The position numbers and the translations under genes were made by a program. From JABDGC01 sp964449835 (GTDB lineage: Bacteria > Pseudomonadota > Gammaproteobacteria > DSM-16500): a stretch of 26,310 bases of DNA. Below the pieces are notes generated by a model, which was not told the origin of the DNA, searched no databases, and worked only from the letters and a program-made list of their open reading frames with translations. The stretch is taken from positions 1 through 26,310 of the forward strand of contig CAYVBZ010000031.1 in assembly GCA_964449835.1 (NCBI GenBank), written 5' to 3'. Below, piece by piece: positions 21,826-26,310 of this stretch; positions within the stretch are counted from its first letter, which is position 1, and each line of letters starts with the position of its first letter.

Positions 21826-21863
21826 TCCCCGTCATTGCTGCGCTTTGTTCGCAATGACGGGGA
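21826..21863. repeat. Palindromic repeat after aroK
   Basis: TCCCCGTCATTGC (21826-21838) and GCAATGACGGGGA (21851-21863) form a perfect 13-bp inverted repeat with a 12-base loop (TGCGCTTTGTTC). No T-run follows directly. It belongs to the GTCATTGC type of dispersed bacterial palindromes and marks the end of the pil-aroK operon. Confidence 0.75.
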
Positions 21864-21880
21864 GGGAAAATCGAGCAAAA

Positions 21881-21918
21881 AAAATCCCGGATAAACAAGA
21901 ATCGTTTTCCGGGATTTT
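21881..21918. terminator. Bidirectional rho-independent terminator
   Basis: AAAATCCCGGA (21881-21891) and TCCGGGATTTT (21908-21918) form an 11-bp perfect stem with a 16-base loop. T-runs follow on the plus strand and, because A-runs precede the left arm, on the minus strand. It lies between aroK and the convergent outer-membrane protein gene and can serve both. Confidence 0.85.
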
Positions 21919-21933
21919 TGGATTGTAGCAAGA

Positions 21934-22731
21934 TTACACTTGGAATTTGTAAAGCAGTTCCAAGTTGAATTGTTGAGACTTCGGACTGCCGTTGCTGCCG
22001 CCGATCCCTTTGTAGAAGCCGTAAATGTACTCTCCACGAAGGTCCCAGTTGTTGCAGAGGACGGTTTCCAGACCGAGACCCACTTGACCGCCGACTGCCC
22101 ATGAGGCGCCCGTGCCAGTAAATTTCGTGTCTACCACACCTAAGCGTAAGTAGGCCAAAACGTTTTCAAGGATGGTGTAACCTGGGAGAATGCTCGCGCC
22201 ATAACCCCAAGAGGATTGCACATTTCCATTGACCGTTTTTCTGTTGTAATTAACAATGGAGGCACTGTCTTGAACGAAGACTTCCAACGCGCCGTACCAT
22301 TGGTCCCACAGCCAGCCATAACCACCAAAGAGTGTGCCTTGGAAGCCATTAAAGGCAGCCGGTCTGGAATCATAATTCACCACTGAGCCGATGCCTAAAC
22401 CTAAATAAGCGCCAGCCATAAACGGCGGTGGACAGGTTGGGCAAGGGGCTGCGATTTCGCCTTTGTAATCCCCTTTAGGAGCGGAATAAGCGGGATCCTG
22501 ATCAGTTGCAGCTACAGGGGCGGGTGCAGCTGCCGCTGTTCTGTAATGATGTTTTTTGTGCTTCTTGTGATGTTTTTTGTGTTTTTTAGGGGCAGTGCTG
22601 GTAGTCGCCGTTGATGTTCCGTTGTCAGTGGCCATTGCGGGATCCGTTGCCATGGAGTCGCTGGAATCAGCAAGAGCAATACCGGAGCTGGCAAGTAAAG
22701 CTAAACCAGCGATACTTAGTTTCTTTAACAT
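21934..22731 (-). CDS. Outer-membrane beta-barrel protein with His/Lys-rich N-terminal region
   Basis: A 265-residue exported protein. The signal peptide is MLKKLSIAGLALLASSGIAL, cleaved near ALAD. A low-complexity mature N-terminus carries KHKKHHKKHKKHH (about 50-62), then Ala/Pro linkers. A short CPTC motif (97-100) comes before the barrel-like part (AGAYLGLGIGSVVNYDSRPA onward). Alternating beta strands with aromatic ends run to LELLYKFQV. The ATG at 22731 has an AAGGAG site 7 bases upstream; an in-frame ATG at 22767 would add a charged, non-signal extension. It is paralogous to the gene at 22878-23549: FVQDSAS/T, YKGE and GGQVGLG/IGIQ-type segments align. The Lys/His tract could bind metal or polyanions. 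Exact function is unknown. Confidence 0.82.
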   Translation of the reverse strand: MLKKLSIAGLALLASSGIALADSSDSMATDPAMATDNGTSTATTSTAPKKHKKHHKKHKKHHYRTAAAAPAPVAATDQDPAYSAPKGDYKGEIAAPCPTCPPPFMAGAYLGLGIGSVVNYDSRPAAFNGFQGTLFGGYGWLWDQWYGALEVFVQDSASIVNYNRKTVNGNVQSSWGYGASILPGYTILENVLAYLRLGVVDTKFTGTGASWAVGGQVGLGLETVLCNNWDLRGEYIYGFYKGIGGSNGSPKSQQFNLELLYKFQV

Positions 22732-22877
22732 TTTTTTCTCCTTTTTTATTTCCTTGTTCAAAGTCATTATTTAGCTTTTACCCAAATTGCCAGAATATCG
22801 AAAAAATACACTTAGCGCCACAGGGTGTTCTCATTATGCGAAATATTAAAAAAATTTGCTAGTGCTTTATAACTAGT

Positions 22878-23549
22878 TTAACCCCAAAACTTGTAGAGAA
22901 GGCCGAGACGGAAAGCATCTGAACGTGGATTGCCTAAATTGGAAAGGGATTGGTAGAAGGTGTAAGAATATTCTGCCCGCATGTCCCAGCAATCTGAAAA
23001 GCTGTTTTGTATGCCTATTCCAACTTGTCCACCGCCCGCAGTCCGAGCAATATCTCTAAAATGAGTTTCAACGCCGCCGATTCGAAGATAACCGAGAAGT
23101 GAATCTGCTAAAACAACGCCAGGCAGAATGCTAATGCCGCCGCCAAAGGAGGTTTTTAGGCCGATAGGGTTTAGATTGTTGTTAAGATTGTTGCGGTAAT
23201 TTTGCAATGTGGCACTATCCTGCACAAAAATTTCAGCCGCGAGATAAAAACTGGAATTAACAATGGCGTAACCGGCAAAGAGCGTTCCTTCGAAAGCTTT
23301 ATAGACCGATGAGGTGTTATTGTAGTGATTGATCAGACCAGGATAAAAGCCGAGATAGGGCCCTGGAATAAAAATGGAGGTGGTGCAGGGAAAATCTGTC
23401 ACAGGCGGCGCTTTGGGAGTGGGAGCGGGCGGCAATTCACCCTTATAATATTTCCTGTTTTGATAGGCGGGTTTATTTTTGTAGTTCATGGCATAGGCGC
23501 CGGATGCTGCCGCGAGGAGCAGACAGGAAATCAAAATTTTCTTCAACAT
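22878..23549 (-). CDS. Outer-membrane beta-barrel protein, paralogue of the adjacent gene
   Basis: A 223-residue exported protein that shares a beta-barrel plan with the gene at 21934-22731. The signal peptide MLKKILISCLLLAAASGAYA is followed by a short Tyr/Lys/Pro segment (NYKNKPAYQNRKYYKGELPP). The barrel runs from PGPYLGFYPG and includes EGTLFAGYAI, AAEIFVQDSATLQNY, GGGISILPG, GYLRIGGVETHF, GGQVGIGIQ and RLGLLYKFWG. Unlike the paralogue it lacks the KHKKHH tract. A strong AAAGGGGG site lies 6 bases before the ATG at 23549; an in-frame upstream start has no signal-like extension. It is divergent from aroB. Together they look like a tandem duplication, inverted relative to the pil-aroK and aroB genes. 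Role unknown. Confidence 0.82.
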   Translation of the reverse strand: MLKKILISCLLLAAASGAYAMNYKNKPAYQNRKYYKGELPPAPTPKAPPVTDFPCTTSIFIPGPYLGFYPGLINHYNNTSSVYKAFEGTLFAGYAIVNSSFYLAAEIFVQDSATLQNYRNNLNNNLNPIGLKTSFGGGISILPGVVLADSLLGYLRIGGVETHFRDIARTAGGGQVGIGIQNSFSDCWDMRAEYSYTFYQSLSNLGNPRSDAFRLGLLYKFWG

Positions 23550-23590
23550 AATTACCCCCTTTCTTTGCAGAAGCAGCATATCACAAATTG

Positions 23591-23599
23591 TGTTAAAAT
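23591..23599 (+). promoter_or_regulatory. Candidate extended -10 promoter of aroB
   Basis: TGTTAAAAT (TGn plus TAAAAT) lies 30 bases before the aroB ATG, as expected if aroB has been cut off from the upstream aroK operon. No strong -35 is visible. The CACAA/TTGTG inverted repeat overlapping it (23582-23592) could be an operator, but this is speculative. Confidence 0.4.
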
Positions 23600-23629
23600 C
23601 CCCGCCAATTTTGTGATTAAAATTTGTTT

Positions 23630-24715
23630 ATGGCCTATAAAACCTTACAATTCCAGCTTCCCGGCCAAAGCTATCCTGTCTATGTTGGGTCTGCTTTACT
23701 GAAGCAAGCTGAACTTTTTGAACGGCATGTGCAGGGAAAGCAAATTCTGATTGTGACCCAAAAAAAGGTGGCCGACTTCTATTTAAAGGATTTATTGTCC
23801 GCTTTGTCCGCCTACCGCGTGACGGTGGCCCTGCTTCCTGAAGGGGAGAGCCATAAAAATCTCAAGACCTGGCGCAAGTTGATGGACCAATTGGTTTTAG
23901 AGGGCCATGATCGCTCAACGACCCTTCTGGCTTTGGGCGGCGGACTGACTGGTGATGTAGCCGGGTTTGCTGCTGCCTGTTATCAACGTGGTGTGAATTA
24001 TATTCAAATCCCAACCACCTTGATCGCCCAGGTTGATTCTGCTCTTGGCGGCAAAACAGGCATCAATCATTCGGCGGGCAAGAATTTGATTGGCGCTTTT
24101 CATCACCCAAGCTGCGTGATCGTAGATATCGCCACTTTGAAAACGCTTCCAAAACGGGAAAGGTCCGCGGGCCTCGCCGAAGTTATTAAATATGGCTTAA
24201 TTCGGGACCCGGTTTTTTTCTCTTGGCTTGAAAATAATCTCAGCGTTCTAATGCAAGGACAGGAAGAAAGTTTGCTGCATGCTGTCTCTACCTGTGTAGG
24301 CATCAAGGCGGAGTTGGTGGCGCTTGATGAGCGCGAGCAGTCGGGTTTGCGCAGCCTATTAAATTTTGGTCATACTTTGGGCCATGCCCTGGAGGCCCTG
24401 TTTCACTACCGCGTTTTTCGCCATGGAGAGGCCGTGGCACTTGGCATGAATATGGCAGCGCGGCTTTCAAGAGAGCGGGGATGGTTGCCGGAAAAAGACG
24501 AGCAACGCATTCAAGCCCTCTTAGCTGCAAGTACTTTACCTCTGAAAATTAGGCGAAAAATCGACATTGAAAAATTATTTTCTTATCTCCTGCGGGATAA
24601 AAAAAGAAAGGACAACCGTCTTAAATGGGTTTTACTTCAAGGAATCGGTCAGGCTGTTTTGACAGATCAGGTGAGTCGAGAGGATTTTATGAAGGTCATT
24701 CCCGCGCTGCTTTGA
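23630..24715 (+). CDS. aroB: 3-Dehydroquinate synthase
   Basis: Second enzyme of the shikimate pathway: converts DAHP to 3-dehydroquinate using NAD+ and a divalent metal. The 361-residue protein shows the NAD-binding LGGGLTGDVAGF and the PTTLIAQVDSALGGKTGIN stretch with active-site Lys and Asn. It also has GLAEVIKYGLI with a metal-binding Glu, NFGHTLGHALE and RHGEAVALGM with metal-binding His residues. Length is normal. The ATG at 23630 gives the usual start MAYKTLQFQLPG; a TTG two codons upstream is in frame but less likely. The Shine-Dalgarno is weak. It normally follows aroK immediately; here two inverted outer-membrane genes intervene and aroB has its own divergent promoter region. Confidence 0.96.
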   Translation: MAYKTLQFQLPGQSYPVYVGSALLKQAELFERHVQGKQILIVTQKKVADFYLKDLLSALSAYRVTVALLPEGESHKNLKTWRKLMDQLVLEGHDRSTTLLALGGGLTGDVAGFAAACYQRGVNYIQIPTTLIAQVDSALGGKTGINHSAGKNLIGAFHHPSCVIVDIATLKTLPKRERSAGLAEVIKYGLIRDPVFFSWLENNLSVLMQGQEESLLHAVSTCVGIKAELVALDEREQSGLRSLLNFGHTLGHALEALFHYRVFRHGEAVALGMNMAARLSRERGWLPEKDEQRIQALLAASTLPLKIRRKIDIEKLFSYLLRDKKRKDNRLKWVLLQGIGQAVLTDQVSREDFMKVIPALL

Positions 24716-24747
24716 AAAAACGACGCGGGAGATGAGTAGAAAGCGGC

Positions 24748-25239
24748 TTATTTGCTTTGATCGGAAGGCGCTGTTCCCGCGGCATTGTTGTCCATGTTGC
24801 CGTCTGTTGAAGGCGCTGCCTCGGTCCCAGTAGGAGCAGGTGCATTAGCGTCGCCGGTGGAAGTGCCCGGAGTGGAACTTTGGTCGGTCGGGGCTGGGGT
24901 TGCCGGATTAGCCATGCCGGAGGGAGGATTTTGGGTTGCGGTGCCGCCATTCATTGCGCCTGCATCAGCAGGTGGGTTTTGCATATTGCCGCTGGTTCCA
25001 GAGCTTGCGGCTAAGTCTGGTGAGTTATTATATTGTTGTCCCATATTTTGTTGTTGGCCGCCCTGATTTTCATTGGCGGCGGTATTCATCGAGTCACTGG
25101 GATTTGCCGGCATGTTTTGCTCAGCAGTTGTGGGTGTGCCACCTGCGGGAGCGGCTGGTTTTTCTTCGCCCCGTTGACAGGCTGTCACGCTGAGGGCGCA
25201 GACTCCGATAAGCGTTGCTAAGATCATGTTTTTACGCAT
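24748..25239 (-). CDS. Low-complexity lipoprotein
   Basis: A 163-residue protein with a lipoprotein signal: MRKNMILATLIGVCALSVTAC, where LSVTAC is the lipobox and the Cys would be lipidated. The mature part is nearly all Ala, Pro, Gly, Thr, Ser, Asn, Gln and Met with few charges (AAPAGGTPTTAEQNMPANPS, NQGGQQQNMGQQYNNSPDL). It is probably unstructured. It might be a periplasmic or surface-linked spacer protein. Ser, Gly and Ala codons are GC-rich compared with the signal region. It is convergent with aroB (32 bases apart) and divergent from hemE. No family was recognised; the sequence alone supports export and lipidation only. Confidence 0.72.
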   Translation of the reverse strand: MRKNMILATLIGVCALSVTACQRGEEKPAAPAGGTPTTAEQNMPANPSDSMNTAANENQGGQQQNMGQQYNNSPDLAASSGTSGNMQNPPADAGAMNGGTATQNPPSGMANPATPAPTDQSSTPGTSTGDANAPAPTGTEAAPSTDGNMDNNAAGTAPSDQSK

Positions 25240-25286
25240 GTTATTTCTTCCTTTTAATAAGTGATTAGACTATTAAACCTTAAGCC

Positions 25287-25314
25287 TTGGGAAATTGATA
25301 TTAGATGCTATAAT
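25287..25314 (+). promoter_or_regulatory. hemE: Likely sigma-70 promoter of hemE
   Basis: TTGGGA (-35) is followed, 16 bases on, by a perfect TATAAT (-10) at 25309-25314. The hemE start codon lies 58 bases downstream of the -10 box. Confidence 0.6.
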
Positions 25315-25371
25315 CGCCCGGCACAACAATCCTTAACATATTAACTGAATATCGTAGATCGGGAAAGGCAG

Positions 25372-26310
25372 ATGATCAAGCTTAAGAATGATTCTTTTAT
25401 GCGGGCGGTTTGGCGCGAGCCTTTGGACTATACGCCGGTCTGGATCATGCGCCAGGCGGGGCGTTATCTCCCGGAATACCGAAAAGTGAGAGAAAAGGCA
25501 GGTAGTTTTCTCACCTTATGCAAAACCCCAGAGTTGGCCTGTGAGGTCACTTTGCAGCCTTTAGCACGCTTCCCCTTGGACGCTGCTATCTTGTTTTCAG
25601 ATATATTGACGATTCCAGATGCCATGGGCTTGGGACTTGGTTTTCAAGAGGGAGAGGGGCCTTATTTTGAGCGGCCTCTTCGTTGTCTGGAAGATGTAAA
25701 TAAATTATTCATTCCTGATCCAAGTGTTCATTTGAGATATGTTTTAGATGCCATTGCCTTAATTCAGAAAGAGTTGGCTGCCAAACTTCCCTTGATCGGC
25801 TTTTGTGGCAGTCCCTTTACCTTGGCCTCTTATATGGTGGAAGGGAAGGGAAAAACCTCCTTTTCCTTGATTTTGGAGGCAACTCAGCGTCAGGAAGCCT
25901 GGCTTCATCTTTTGCTCGATAAATTGGCCCAAGCCGTTAGTTTGCATCTTAATGCCCAGATAGCCGCTGGTGTGCAAGCGGTGATGCTCTTTGATACCTG
26001 GGGAGGTCTCTTAGATGCCAGTGCCTATCAAGAATTTTCTTTGCGTTACATCCAGCAAACCGTTGCACAACTGAAGCGTGAAGCAAAAGGGCAACGTATC
26101 CCAGTCATTCTCTATACGCGGGGAGACCGCGTGCAATTATTGGAGGATTCTGGCTGTGATGTTCTTGGAGTGGACTGGTCGGTCCATCTAGGACGCGCGC
26201 GGGAACAGGTTGGCCAGCGTATGGCCTTGCAGGGAAACATGCAGCCTGATTTTTTACTGCAGACGCCAGAAGTGGTCCGGCAAAAGGTGGCTGAGATTTT
26301 GCAAGAATTT
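25372..26310 (+). CDS. hemE: Uroporphyrinogen decarboxylase (3' end outside window)
   Basis: Cytosolic enzyme of haem synthesis that removes four carboxyl groups from uroporphyrinogen III to give coproporphyrinogen III. Visible signatures are the N-terminal WIMRQAGRYLPEYR with substrate-binding Arg residues and FSDILTIPDAMG with the active-site Asp. GFCGSPFTLASYMVEG and the LFDTWGG segment are also present. The 313 codons in the window cover almost all of a protein usually near 355 residues; the C-terminus is missing. GGGAAAGGCAG lies just before the ATG at 25372, which aligns with the family start. It is divergent from the lipoprotein gene. Confidence 0.96.
   Translation, partial: MIKLKNDSFMRAVWREPLDYTPVWIMRQAGRYLPEYRKVREKAGSFLTLCKTPELACEVTLQPLARFPLDAAILFSDILTIPDAMGLGLGFQEGEGPYFERPLRCLEDVNKLFIPDPSVHLRYVLDAIALIQKELAAKLPLIGFCGSPFTLASYMVEGKGKTSFSLILEATQRQEAWLHLLLDKLAQAVSLHLNAQIAAGVQAVMLFDTWGGLLDASAYQEFSLRYIQQTVAQLKREAKGQRIPVILYTRGDRVQLLEDSGCDVLGVDWSVHLGRAREQVGQRMALQGNMQPDFLLQTPEVVRQKVAEILQEF

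Noticed and set aside
24700..24730. TCCCGCG/CGCGGGA inverted repeat at the aroB end as a terminator
   Set aside because: The loop is 17 bases, the left arm is inside aroB and no T-run follows on either strand.
1..26310. CRISPR array or prophage
   Set aside because: No regularly spaced repeats, integrase, phage structural or cas genes were seen; the repeats found are single palindromes or one two-copy tandem repeat.

Overview
The window looks like a chromosomal segment of a gammaproteobacterium. The order mrcA – pil/hof cluster – aroK – aroB is the classic gammaproteobacterial arrangement. A type II secretion block (gspD-gspE-gspF), a secreted thermolysin-family (M4) protease and a flavoprotein with a eukaryotic-effector-like architecture make Legionellales or a relative my best guess. 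That placement is inference, because no rRNA or phylogenetic marker was compared.

Layout. 1-4344 (minus strand): type II secretion genes gspD, gspE and a gspF cut by the window edge. 4503-6365 (plus): a large FAD-dependent monooxygenase-like protein with a coiled-coil/TPR-like C-terminal half and a tandemly repeated tail. 6366-7250: repeat-rich spacer holding a 126-bp MITE-like inverted repeat, a YqfO/NIF3-type small protein gene (minus) and a nested palindrome. 7263-8969: M4 metalloprotease, followed by tRNA-Gly(CCC), an AsmA-family protein and exonuclease III. 11215-12773: three unrecognised genes, the last a secreted Tyr/Ser/Thr-rich protein.

12826-15999 (minus): RNase PH and penicillin-binding protein 1A. 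16207-17451: an orphan PAS-histidine kinase sitting between mrcA and pilM and flanked by palindromic repeats. 17720-21806: a compact, overlapping pilM-pilN-pilO/P-pilQ-aroK operon in which PilO and PilP appear fused and PilQ is minimal. 21934-23549 (minus): two paralogous outer-membrane beta-barrel genes, one with a His/Lys-rich stretch, which separate aroK from aroB. 23630-24715: aroB. 24748-25239 (minus): a low-complexity lipoprotein. 25372-26310: hemE, cut by the right edge.

How the parts relate. GspD/E/F would form the outer-membrane pore, cytoplasmic ATPase and inner-membrane platform of a T2SS, and the M4 protease is a plausible substrate. PilM/N/OP/Q would form the alignment complex and secretin of a type IV pilus or DNA-uptake machine. 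AroK and AroB belong to the shikimate pathway, HemE to haem synthesis, and MrcA to peptidoglycan synthesis. The most notable points are the flavoprotein-TPR fusion, the PilO-PilP fusion, the interruptions of the mrcA-pil-aroK-aroB block, and the several different palindromic repeats, mostly located at gene-order breakpoints.
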